Source: a virus
IMG/VR virus record: IMGVR_UViG_3300017917_003009
Coordinates: 1-58,669 of that record
Strand: one strand, 5' to 3'
DNA: 58,669 bases
The notes beneath the pieces were generated by a model. The model made no database searches. It was not told the DNA's origin and saw only the letters and a list, made by a program, of their open reading frames with translations. The number at the start of each line of letters is the position of its first letter. Position 1 is the first letter of the stretch. The translations under genes were made by a program, and so were the position numbers. This document shows, in pieces, positions 1 to 8,900 of this stretch.

Positions 1-270
1 ATCCAAAAGGTTGGTTCTTTAAACAGCCGTTACAAGGTTTACAAAAACCCTTACATGACTGAGAACGTAATCTTAATGGGTTACAAAGGTGCTCAATTCC
101 TTGAGTGTGGTGCTGTATTTGCTCCATATGTTCCATTGATCATGACTCCATTATTATACGATCCGAACACATTTACTCCACGTAAAGGTCTTATGACTCG
201 TTACGCGAAGAAAATGATCCGTCCTGATTACTATGGTAAGATCTATGTTTCTGGTTTAAATACTCTTTAA
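1..270 (+). CDS. 23: Major capsid protein gp23, C-terminal part (5' end outside window)
   Basis: The reading frame is open from base 1 and ends at the TAA at 268-270, so only about the last 89 residues are present. They carry the typical C-terminal signature of T4-like gp23: an RYKVYKNPY segment, then MGYKGAQFLECG, then FAPYVPLIMTPLLYDP, and finally TPRKGLMTRYAKKMIRPDYYG. gp23 forms the hexamers of the T4-type prolate or isometric head after cleavage by the prohead protease. A strong rho-independent terminator follows directly, so the gene closes its transcription unit. An internal ATG at 55 is not the real start because the conserved frame continues upstream of it. Confidence 0.95.
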   Translation: MQKVGSLNSRYKVYKNPYMTENVILMGYKGAQFLECGAVFAPYVPLIMTPLLYDPNTFTPRKGLMTRYAKKMIRPDYYGKIYVSGLNTL

Positions 271-311
271 TCCTCAACATACCCCGCTATAATCTCAGTA
301 TTATAGCTCTG

Positions 312-343
312 GTGCCTGACCCCGTAAGGTCAGGCACTTTTTT
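312..343 (+). terminator. Rho-independent terminator after gp23
   Basis: A perfect 10-bp stem (312-321 with 328-337), a six-base loop (CCGTAA) and six T residues at 338-343. It lies 42 bases after the capsid stop codon. This is the strongest terminator in the window and fits the need to isolate the very highly expressed capsid gene. Confidence 0.92.
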
Positions 344-373
344 GCATATGTATATTCGAACTAAAACTGTTAT

Positions 374-1042
374 ATGAAAGAACCTAATCGCGAGAGAAAA
401 AGTGAAATCAAGTCTATAAATGCTTTACAGTTAAATGAAGAGCAAAAAGAAGCAAAAAGGTTAATAGTAGAAAACCAAATAGTGGTTATAACGGGTAGAG
501 CAGGTAGTGGTAAGTCATTAGTATGTGCTCAAGCTGCCTTAGATTTCCTTAAGAAAAAACAAATCAACTGTATTTACAATACACGAGCCGCTATTGAGGT
601 TGGTAAGAGTTTAGGATTTTTACCTGGTGATATTAATGGTAAGTTTGATCCATACATGGAGGCACTAATCGAAAACTTAGCTAAATGTTGTTCAGATAAA
701 AACGAAATACCTAAACTAATCGAAGATGGTAAGGTCAAAGCATTACCAGTTCAGTTTATTCGTGGTAAAACAATTGACGATATTCTGATAGTCGAGGAGG
801 CACAAAACCTAACTAAAGGTGAGATGCTAGCTATATTGACACGCTTAGGTAAAAGCGGTAAAATTGTTATTAACGGCGACAATGAACAGACCGATATCAA
901 CTCCAAAACAGGCGAAATCAACGGCTTAAGCTACGTTATCGAATTATCTAAAAAGATTGAGGAAATCAAGTGGATTAAATTGAAAGAAAACCACCGTTCC
1001 GATTTAGTAGGTAAGATACTTGAGTACGAATATGGAAAGTAG
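374..1042 (+). CDS. phoH: PhoH-like P-loop ATPase
   Basis: A 222-aa PhoH-family protein. Walker A is GRAGSGKS at residues 41-48. Walker B is the DDILIVEEAQN segment near residue 140, and a later ..INGDNEQTD.. segment matches the sensor region of this family, which is related to superfamily 1 helicases. PhoH-like genes are common in T4-like phages of marine and freshwater hosts. Their role is unsettled; RNA metabolism or phosphate stress have been proposed. The start at 374 follows the leader AACTGTTAT and has no Shine-Dalgarno sequence. The gene stands alone between the capsid terminator and a TATTTATA motif. The family call is secure, the function is not. Confidence 0.9.
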   Translation: MKEPNRERKSEIKSINALQLNEEQKEAKRLIVENQIVVITGRAGSGKSLVCAQAALDFLKKKQINCIYNTRAAIEVGKSLGFLPGDINGKFDPYMEALIENLAKCCSDKNEIPKLIEDGKVKALPVQFIRGKTIDDILIVEEAQNLTKGEMLAILTRLGKSGKIVINGDNEQTDINSKTGEINGLSYVIELSKKIEEIKWIKLKENHRSDLVGKILEYEYGK

Positions 1043-1053
1043 CAACTAACCAA

Positions 1054-1061
1054 TATTTATA
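1054..1061 (+). promoter_or_regulatory. TATTTATA motif, candidate late promoter of the neck operon
   Basis: The exact octamer TATTTATA lies between phoH and the next gene, 38 bases before the ATG at 1100. The same octamer recurs at many operon heads in this window. The neck gene it precedes also has one of the few Shine-Dalgarno-like sequences here, AAGGA at 1086-1090. Confidence 0.5.
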
Positions 1062-1099
1062 CGTGTTAATTACTACTCAAACAATAAGGAACTTATAAC

Positions 1100-3091
1100 A
1101 TGGCTAAAATTGCCCAAAACATTAAAAACCTATACGACGTATTCAACGGTGATTCAAACAGGTTTTTACCTATCATTGCTGGTAATACCCCATTTGGGTA
1201 TTATGATAATGATACAGAATTTGTAAGAGATGCTAGACGTGTGTGTGGTTTTGTTGCCGTTCATTTGGGTGTTGGTGGATTAAAATTAACACCAATTAAG
1301 GCTGTTAGTGATATGACAGTACTTGCTGCATTTGAAGAAGCAGTTACTACATATGGTAACTTAGTTTACCAATATAAAATTAGAGATAACTATATTAATA
1401 TGGAAGGTGGTGATACATTACCTTTCATGAATAATACTAATACATTTGTTCTTAGTACTGCAATTGGTTCTCCTGTAAGATGGTCTACAACTAGAAGAGC
1501 AACATGGAAAGAAATTGAATATGATATCGCCTACTCTCAATCAGTTGTAGATGGTGAGATTTATTGTATATCATCATCCGTGTCTGACTATATTGCTCCT
1601 GATTTTGATTATATTAAATCATTTGGTTTTTCATCTCCTTACTCTAGCTCATTATATGGCCGTTTAGACTTAAACCAGTATATAAATAACCAATTTAATA
1701 GAGTTGGTGGTCCTACTATTGTAACCCCTTTCTATAATGTTAATAGTGGATCTTATGATTTTAGTGCTTACACAGCAGCTGATAGTACATTCTCAATAAC
1801 AGGTAGTAACACAGTTAAAATATTATTTAAAGTAACAGCATCCTCTGAAACAGATACTGCAACTACTTTCTACGTACCTACTGGTAGTACATCAGCAATT
1901 ACAGCAAAAAATATTGCAGATAAAATAACTAATGTTTCTTTAGGTACTTTTGGTACAGCAGTAGCTGTAACAACTGGATCAACACCTACAATATTAGCAT
2001 TTACTTCATCATTATCTCTTAATTACAATATTAATAATTATAAAGTAAATAATACCTCTATATTTTCAAATGTAACATCAGGTTCAAATTATGAAATAAC
2101 AGAAGGTAATACTTATGTTTATTACTTCCCAACCACTCCTTTAATGCAAAGTGGATCAAATGTATTTGGCACTGGATCTATTCCAACAACATACATTCAA
2201 TCAAACCTAAACCCAGCATTAAACGATAAAATAATAAGTAATAACTTCACTACTATAACATCAGTTATTGCTGACGGTTATGGTGCTGAAGCTGAAGTTG
2301 GTGGTGCATATGATGTAAAAAAAGGTTTATTAAAAGTAAAAGCTGGAGTTCAAGATTATGATTTAAATGCTTGGGCTGCTGCCTCTGCTTCATTAAGTGG
2401 AAGTGGAGATAGAATTGAAATTAGAAGAATATTTCATGAACAATCACCAGCAATTGCTCGTTATTTTGATCCATATGCTGGTACAGGTACTGGTATTCAA
2501 TCATTACTTGAAACATTTGGATTTGGTCAATTCTCTCCTGGTATTAACTTCTTGTTAATGCCTATATCATTTGATGCAATGAAACTTCAAGCAATTGAAT
2601 TAAATGACCAAATTAGAAAATCAGCTTATTCATTTGATTTAGTAAACAACCAGTTAAAAATATTCCCTATTCCTGATAAGGATATGAATTATTTCTTTGA
2701 ATATATTAATATAAGTCAAAAGAATGAAATTGTTAGAGACAGCAGACCTAATATCGTTACTGATGTAATGAATGTTCCTTATAGAAATCCAATTTACATG
2801 AACATTAATACTGTTGGTAGATTATGGATTTTTAGATATACAGCAGCATTATGTAAAGCAATAGAAGGTGAAACAGTTGCAAAACTTGATTTTGGAGTTC
2901 AAAACCAACCTTATCCTAAAGGTAGTGAAATGTTATCAACTGCTAGAACAGAAATAGAAAATTTAATTAACGAATTGAAGGAAATGTTGAATGAAACATC
3001 TCGTAGAAACCAACTAGAAAGAAAACAACTAGAATCACAGTATCTACGTGACACATTACAACAAGTACCTTTACCAATTTATATATTGTAA
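1100..3091 (+). CDS. gp13-like neck protein with a large internal insertion
   Basis: 663 aa, about twice the length of T4 gp13 (309 aa). The C-terminal third looks like the T4-type neck family: a segment on the pattern of SFDLVNNQLKIFPIP, then FFEYINISQKNEI, a long helix around GRLWIFRYTAALCKAI, and a charged helical tail (about 600-655) resembling the ..LLS..EKE.L.EEL.. end of gp13. The N-terminal 180 residues (NLVYQYKIRDNYI and nearby) also fit. Residues about 205-345 are Ser/Thr/Asn-rich, beta-type and unlike a neck protein; they look like an inserted decoration domain. The stop overlaps the next start as TAATG. The order 13, 14, 15 as in T4 supports the call. Identity is from motif memory only. 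Confidence 0.55.
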   Translation: MAKIAQNIKNLYDVFNGDSNRFLPIIAGNTPFGYYDNDTEFVRDARRVCGFVAVHLGVGGLKLTPIKAVSDMTVLAAFEEAVTTYGNLVYQYKIRDNYINMEGGDTLPFMNNTNTFVLSTAIGSPVRWSTTRRATWKEIEYDIAYSQSVVDGEIYCISSSVSDYIAPDFDYIKSFGFSSPYSSSLYGRLDLNQYINNQFNRVGGPTIVTPFYNVNSGSYDFSAYTAADSTFSITGSNTVKILFKVTASSETDTATTFYVPTGSTSAITAKNIADKITNVSLGTFGTAVAVTTGSTPTILAFTSSLSLNYNINNYKVNNTSIFSNVTSGSNYEITEGNTYVYYFPTTPLMQSGSNVFGTGSIPTTYIQSNLNPALNDKIISNNFTTITSVIADGYGAEAEVGGAYDVKKGLLKVKAGVQDYDLNAWAAASASLSGSGDRIEIRRIFHEQSPAIARYFDPYAGTGTGIQSLLETFGFGQFSPGINFLLMPISFDAMKLQAIELNDQIRKSAYSFDLVNNQLKIFPIPDKDMNYFFEYINISQKNEIVRDSRPNIVTDVMNVPYRNPIYMNINTVGRLWIFRYTAALCKAIEGETVAKLDFGVQNQPYPKGSEMLSTARTEIENLINELKEMLNETSRRNQLERKQLESQYLRDTLQQVPLPIYIL

Positions 3092-3708
3092 TGAGACTAT
3101 CATTTTACCCTATATTACAGTATAACTTTGATGGAAAAGGAGAACTAGTACCAATAGGAGAGCAACCAACCTATGATGATGAAGTTGATCAACCTGATGG
3201 TGATTTAACCACAGGAGCCGATGATCCAGGTGATGATTTTAAACCACCAGCAACAGGCTCTCGACCAGCCAACGATCCAGCCCCAGGGGATGATATACCA
3301 ACATTTTCAACGGTTCAATATTATAAAATTGATTTGTATAATACTAAATCAAATCTTTATGGTGAAGCAGTAGAAAAGTGGTATTACCCCCCATACATTT
3401 TAGATTGTAATGTTGAAAGAAGTGATATTATATTTACAGATACTGAATATGGAGTTGATGAAAATCAAACAATGACATTATATGTTAAACACATAGACCT
3501 CATTAACCTTGATATAACACCAGAAGTTGGAGATATATTTAAGGATGTAGGAAGGCATTTTGAAGTAACTGGAGTAAATAGAATAATGCAACCAGACCCA
3601 GCTCTAGGATTTCAAACAGATGGATCACCATTTTACATTGTAAACTATGTTATAACTGGATACTTAACAAGAACAAGTAAATTAAACTTAGTAAAATATA
3701 GCTCATAA
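3091..3708 (+). CDS. gp14-like neck protein
   Basis: 205 aa. Residues about 25-70 are a low-complexity Asp/Pro/Gly linker. The rest follows the plan of T4-type gp14: NLYGEAVEKWYYPPYILDC, then the TDTEYGVDENQTMTLYV segment, then PEVGDIFKDVGRHFEVTGV and a final beta region. gp14 joins gp13 at the head-tail junction. The gene overlaps its neighbours by one base at both ends (TAATG), consistent with coupled translation. The acidic linker near the N-terminus is unusual for gp14. Confidence 0.6.
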   Translation: MRLSFYPILQYNFDGKGELVPIGEQPTYDDEVDQPDGDLTTGADDPGDDFKPPATGSRPANDPAPGDDIPTFSTVQYYKIDLYNTKSNLYGEAVEKWYYPPYILDCNVERSDIIFTDTEYGVDENQTMTLYVKHIDLINLDITPEVGDIFKDVGRHFEVTGVNRIMQPDPALGFQTDGSPFYIVNYVITGYLTRTSKLNLVKYSS

Positions 3709-4049
3709 TGGGATTATTAGGTAAAATATTATTAAACGAAGGTATAACCATTTTTAAATGTGATATCCTTATTAAAACAGCTGCCGATCAAAATAAGGTA
3801 GAAATTTATAATGAGATTAGAGCATTAGAAGGTGTTGTTGTTGTTACTATTGAGCAAAGTGATTTTTTAAATAGAAAAGCAACTCCACAACACGAATATT
3901 CTTTACTAAAAATGAAATACATTGGTAGAGGTGATGCTAAAACATCAATTAAAGAAATTGGTATAAATGCTGTAACTAAAAACAGAGTACCTGGATTATT
4001 ACAGTTCATTCCTCGTTATGATACAATTGTTAAAGTGGGATCATATTAA
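3708..4049 (+). CDS. Small protein of unknown function in the neck operon
   Basis: 113 aa, not recognised. Its alternation of strands and helices (an IRALEGVVVVTIEQSDF segment near residue 40, then a LLKMKYIG strand and an AKTSIKEIG helix) suggests a small ferredoxin-like alpha/beta fold. It lies between gp14-like and gp15-like genes and overlaps the former as TAATG, so a role in neck or tail completion is plausible but is inference only. Confidence 0.6.
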   Translation: MGLLGKILLNEGITIFKCDILIKTAADQNKVEIYNEIRALEGVVVVTIEQSDFLNRKATPQHEYSLLKMKYIGRGDAKTSIKEIGINAVTKNRVPGLLQFIPRYDTIVKVGSY

Positions 4050-4058
4050 AAATAATAA

Positions 4059-5312
4059 ATGAGAGATAGAAAACCTATACCTAAAAATCAATCTGAAGTT
4101 ACACAAGCATCTTTAAACGATGCTTACCTTACTTCACAGGGTAGACCAGTTAGTGACTCTGTTGCTCAAAGACACGAGAATAGAGCATTACAAACGACCC
4201 GCAAAACTGATAAGGTAAAGGATATTTCTATTGGGTTAGAAGATATTGATTATGCAATCAAATATTATTTTGATACTATTATTAAACCAACAGTAGTACA
4301 AGATGGACAAAGAATAGATGTTCCTGTTAGATATGCTTCTCCTGAACGCTGGAAATCAGTACAACAAGACGGGTATTATAGAGATACTAATGGTAAATTA
4401 GTATTACCTGTTATCATGTACAAAAGAGACGGTGTTGAAAAAAATCGTAAACTAGGTAATAAAATAGATGGTAACTTAGCATCACTATTTCAAGTATTTG
4501 AAACTAGATATAATCAAAGAAATCAATATGATAAATTTTCTATTTTAAATAATAGAATACCATCAAAACAATATTATGTTTCAGTTGTACCTGACTATGT
4601 AACTATTACTTATAGCGTTTCTATATTTACAAACTACGTAGAACAAAATAATAAAATTATTGAAGCGATAGAATTTGCTTCTGACTCATATTGGGGGCAA
4701 GAAAATAGATGGCATTTTAGAACAATGCTAGATAGTTTCTCTACTACAAATATTATAAACAGCGGTGAAGATAAAGCAGCAGTAACTACTGTTACTTTAA
4801 AAGTAAATGGTTACCTAATAGCTGATAGTGTTAATAAACATTTAGCTGATACAGGAATGCATTACTCACCAGCACAAATTGTATTTGGTCTAGAAACCAC
4901 TCCAGACATAAATGGTGTTACTCCTAAAACTCAAATTCCTGAAAGTAATAGTGCTAGATCAACTTCGTTTATTGGCGATGGAGTTAGTATAAGAAATACT
5001 ATCGTTACGGGTGCTGCTCTTGCTGATTTAACATATCTTAACACTAATAAAGCATTGTTAGCCACATCAATAACAGCCCCAGATACTATTAATATTGCTG
5101 GAGCTAGTATATTACAGCCAGATGCTTCTTCATCATTACCAACTACTACAATAAATAATTTTATCATTTATGCAAACGGAGTATTAATACCTTCTAGTTT
5201 AGCGACACTTGTTCCTTATAGTGGTGGTGTATCAATTCAAATCAATATATCAGCATTAGGATATCCATTACAGTCTAATTATCAAATAATAGTAATAGGT
5301 AAATTTCAATAA
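4059..5312 (+). CDS. 15: Tail sheath stabiliser / tail terminator gp15 with extra C-terminal domain
   Basis: 417 aa against 272 in T4. Residues about 60-265 match gp15: IDVPVRYASPERW (T4 has the pattern IRVPITYAS), a PVIMYKRDG strand, VTITYSVSIFTNYVEQ with the following IIEAIEFAS helix (T4: YELSIFTRYEDD..IVEQIL), and VTTVTLKVNGYL. gp15 caps the tail and binds the top sheath ring and the neck. The last 140 residues are an added module rich in Ser/Thr/Ala. Its final 55 residues resemble the whole end of the next gene, both finishing in IGKFQ. The start at 4059 follows an A-rich leader. Confidence 0.8.
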   Translation: MRDRKPIPKNQSEVTQASLNDAYLTSQGRPVSDSVAQRHENRALQTTRKTDKVKDISIGLEDIDYAIKYYFDTIIKPTVVQDGQRIDVPVRYASPERWKSVQQDGYYRDTNGKLVLPVIMYKRDGVEKNRKLGNKIDGNLASLFQVFETRYNQRNQYDKFSILNNRIPSKQYYVSVVPDYVTITYSVSIFTNYVEQNNKIIEAIEFASDSYWGQENRWHFRTMLDSFSTTNIINSGEDKAAVTTVTLKVNGYLIADSVNKHLADTGMHYSPAQIVFGLETTPDINGVTPKTQIPESNSARSTSFIGDGVSIRNTIVTGAALADLTYLNTNKALLATSITAPDTINIAGASILQPDASSSLPTTTINNFIIYANGVLIPSSLATLVPYSGGVSIQINISALGYPLQSNYQIIVIGKFQ

Positions 5313-5314
5313 AA

Positions 5315-5644
5315 ATGGTAAGTAATAATGTATTAAATTTTACAGGTTTTTTTGATGCTGATATGCTTTCTTATGTAAATGCAAATATAACTAAGACAGC
5401 AGATATTGTAGCAGCACCAAACAAAGCTATTTTTACTGGTGCTAGTATACTTTTAGCACCATCCATTTTACCACCAACATCTATTAATAATTTTAATTTT
5501 TTTATTAACACTCAACATATTCCTTCATCCCAAGTTACATTAGAATCTTATACAGATCGTATAGAAATTACATTTGATACAGATCAAGTAGGTTTCACAT
5601 TATTGCCTGGCGATGAAGTAATAGCAATTGGTAAATTTCAATAA
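5315..5644 (+). CDS. Small structural-like protein, paralogue of the gp15 C-terminal module
   Basis: 109 aa. The second half aligns with the end of the preceding gp15-like protein: both have (T/S)INNF, then a hydrophobic strand, (L)IPSS near the middle, and end in (I/A)IGKFQ. It therefore looks like a free-standing copy of that beta module. The gap to the previous gene is two bases. A virion surface or head-tail decoration role is inferred from position and lack of any catalytic motif. Confidence 0.6.
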   Translation: MVSNNVLNFTGFFDADMLSYVNANITKTADIVAAPNKAIFTGASILLAPSILPPTSINNFNFFINTQHIPSSQVTLESYTDRIEITFDTDQVGFTLLPGDEVIAIGKFQ

Positions 5645-5646
5645 CA

Positions 5647-5850
5647 ATGGCATTAATTAGACTAGAACAAATATTATTACCTTTGCGTTATGATAGCGGA
5701 AGTGGTGTAATATCACTTGCTGCTGATAGCGCAAAGTCCGCTAGCTTCACTGAACTTAGAATAAGTGGTTCTGTTGTATCTTCAGGATCAGTTTATATTG
5801 TACAATCAGGTTCACTAGAAGGAAATCCAGTGGACGGAGGGTCATTCTAG
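5647..5850 (+). CDS. Short Ser/Gly-rich protein, unknown
   Basis: 67 aa, two bases after the previous stop. The sequence is rich in Ser, Gly and Val, with an ISGSVVSSGSVYIVQSGS stretch like the SGS/TGS modules of the fibres downstream. No motif is recognised. It may be a small fibre or decoration component, or the end of an ancestral fibre gene. It is the last gene before a TATTTATA motif. Confidence 0.5.
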   Translation: MALIRLEQILLPLRYDSGSGVISLAADSAKSASFTELRISGSVVSSGSVYIVQSGSLEGNPVDGGSF

Positions 5851-5854
5851 GTCA

Positions 5855-5880
5855 TATTTATATGCGGCTTATATAAGTCG
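5855..5880 (+). promoter_or_regulatory. TATTTATA motif plus imperfect palindrome upstream of the long fibre
   Basis: TATTTATA at 5855-5862 is followed by the near-palindrome CGGCTTATATAAGTCG at 5865-5880 (one G-T pair). The fibre start is at 5920. The motif is shared with other operon heads; the palindrome is not seen at them and could fold in the 5' leader of the fibre mRNA or bind a regulator. Confidence 0.45.
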
Positions 5881-5919
5881 TAGAATCCCGGTATATACCA
5901 TTAAATAGGATCCATAGAT

Positions 5920-8900
5920 ATGGCAGTAAACATTAAATTAAAACGCAGTGCCGTTCCCGGCCAAGTCCCTACCACCTCTCAATTAGAGTTAGGTGAATTA
6001 GCTCTTAACACCCGTGATGGTAAAGCTTTCTTTAAACGAGATGATGGAACAACACAATCTATTATAGAACTAGCTTCCACTAGTGGATCATCAGTTGCTT
6101 CAGCATCTTATGCTTTATATGCCGCTAATGCGGGTTCTGCTTCTAATGCTGCAAATGCCATATCTGCTTCATATGCTTTAACAGCATCCTATGCTTTTAA
6201 TTCTACAAGTGCTTCATATTCTCTTATAGCTACAAGCGCCTCAAATGCTGCAACAGCATCATCAGCTGATAATTTTTTAGTAAGAGGTACGTTAACAGCA
6301 CAAACTATTGTTGCTCAATATATTACCTCTTCAACGAGTTTCATTACTGGTTCTACTAAGTTTGGAACCTTATCTTCAAACACCCATCAATTTACTGGTA
6401 GTGTTAGTGTTAGTGGCTCATTAGAAGTAAATAATTCTAATGTAATATTAGAAAACCAAACATCATCAATGTATGTTGGTACAGCATCTCTAGCTATCCA
6501 AGCTATTCAATCAAACTTAGCTAATACGGCATCACATGCTATATTTGCTGAATCTGCATCTCAAGCATTAACAGCATCATATGCTGGTAATTATACATTA
6601 TTATCTACCTTCAACAGCTTTTCCCAATCATACAATACAGGATCTTTTACAGGTTCATTTACAGGTTCATTATTTGGAACTGCTTCACACACTTTATTTG
6701 CTGAATTTACTCCATATGCATTAACAGCATCATATGCTTCAACGGCTAGTTATGTAAAAAATGCTCAAAGTGCTTCTCATGCTGGTGATTATACATTAAC
6801 TAGTTCATTTCAAAGCTTTACACAATCTTATTATGCTGACAGTGCTTCTGTTAGTACAAGAGTATCAAGTTTAGAAGCATTTAGCTCTAGTTTAGATGCA
6901 ACTTTTGCAACAGATGCTCAACTAAATTTTTCATCCTCTGTATTAAGCGGATCAATAGCAGCATTAAGCTCTAGTTACTTAGCTGATAGTGCTTCATTCA
7001 ATACTCGTATTAATAATAATAGTTCAAGTATTGTTTTATTAAGTGGTAGTTATTTAGCTTCCTCTGCATCTTTTGATACAAGAATACTTAACAATAATAG
7101 TTCTATTACTTTATTATCAAGTAGTTTCTTAAACACTAGTTCTTCATTAAATACAAGAGTTAGTAATTTAGAAACATTTAGTTCTAGTTTAGATGCAACG
7201 TTTGCTACTGACGCTCAATTAAACTTCTCTTCTTCTGTACTGAGTGGTTCAATAGCATCATTAAGTGCTAGTTTCTTAAGTGTTAGTGCTTCAAACTCAA
7301 CAAGAATATCCAACCTAGAAACATTTAGCTCTAGCTTAGATACAATATTTGCTACTGATGCTGATTTAAATGCTTTAAGTGCTAGCTTTAAAAGTTATAC
7401 TAGTTCAATAAACAGTTGGACTGGTTCATCAACATCACAATTTGGAGGTACAGCATCATATGCTATTAATGCTACAAGTGCTTCATATGCTGCAACAGCA
7501 TCATCAGCTGATGATTTCTTAGTAAGAGGAACATTAACTGCACAAACAATTATTGCCCAAACTATTACTTCATCCGTTAGTTTCATAACAGGATCAACTA
7601 AATTTGGTACATTACTCGCAAATATCCACCAGTTTACTGGTTCAGTAAATGTAACAGGATCCTTATCTGTAAATGGTGTTGATTATATAAACTTATCCTC
7701 TTCATTTGATACAAGAATATTAAATAATAGTAGTTCTATTGCTTTACTAAGCGGAAGCTACTTGGATTCTTCTTCATCATTCGATACTCGTATACTTAAT
7801 AATAGTAGCAGTATTGGTCTTTTAAGTAGTAGTTATTTAGCCTCTTCTGCATCGTTTGACACTCGTATTTTAAACAATAGTTCAAGTATTGCTTTACTAA
7901 GTGGAAGCTACTTAGCTTCTTCAGCTTCATTTGATACTCGCATTTTAGCTAACAGTTCAAGCATTGCTTCATTAAGCAGTAGTTATTTAGCTTCAAGTGC
8001 ATCATTTGATACTAGAATATCAAACAATAACTCTAATATTATTTTACTATCAGGTAGCTTTTTAAGTGTTAGTGCTTCTAATTCAACAAGAATATCTAAT
8101 CTAGAATCATTTAGTTCTAGCTTAGATGCAACATACGCAACAGATGCTCAATTAAATGCAGCTACAGCTTCATTAAGTGGCTCAATATCTGCTTTATCAT
8201 CTTCATTCTTATCATTTAGCAGTTCATTCTCTACAGGCTCCTTTACAGGTTCGTTTAATGGTACCTTTAGTGGTTCATTAAATAATTTACAAGGTACAGC
8301 TAGACACATTCCGTTCTTTAGTTCATCTCAAGTATTGGATGATAGTTCAATATATCAAGTTGGTACTGAAAGCGTTGCTATTAACCAAAATGCTGTTACA
8401 ACAGCTGCTCCTGAAGCACTATATGTTTGGCAACCAAGTACATCTTCATTTAATGTAATTAGTGGTAAAGGTAATTTAGATAACTACTTACAATTAAATA
8501 TTCAGAATACCAACCAAGGACCTACAGCATCTTCTGACATCGTAGCTACAGCAAATAATGGTAATGAAACTACCAACTATATTGATATGGGTATCAACAG
8601 TGAAAACTTTAGTGGTTTTCTTGGTGGACCTAATGATGCTTACATTTATTCTACAGGTAACGAATTTCATATTGGTAATGCTACTGCAGGTAAACACTTA
8701 GGTTTCTTTGTTGGTGGTGGTAATGTAGATACTGATAATAAATTTGCTTTATATCCTACTAACCAACACCAGATGACTGGTTCGTTGGATGTAAGCGGTA
8801 GTGTTAAAGCATTTAATTTTACAGGAAGTTTATTAGGTAATGTTACTGGTTCTTTATTTGGAACTGCTAGCTGGGCTTTAAATTCAATAACAGCATCTTA

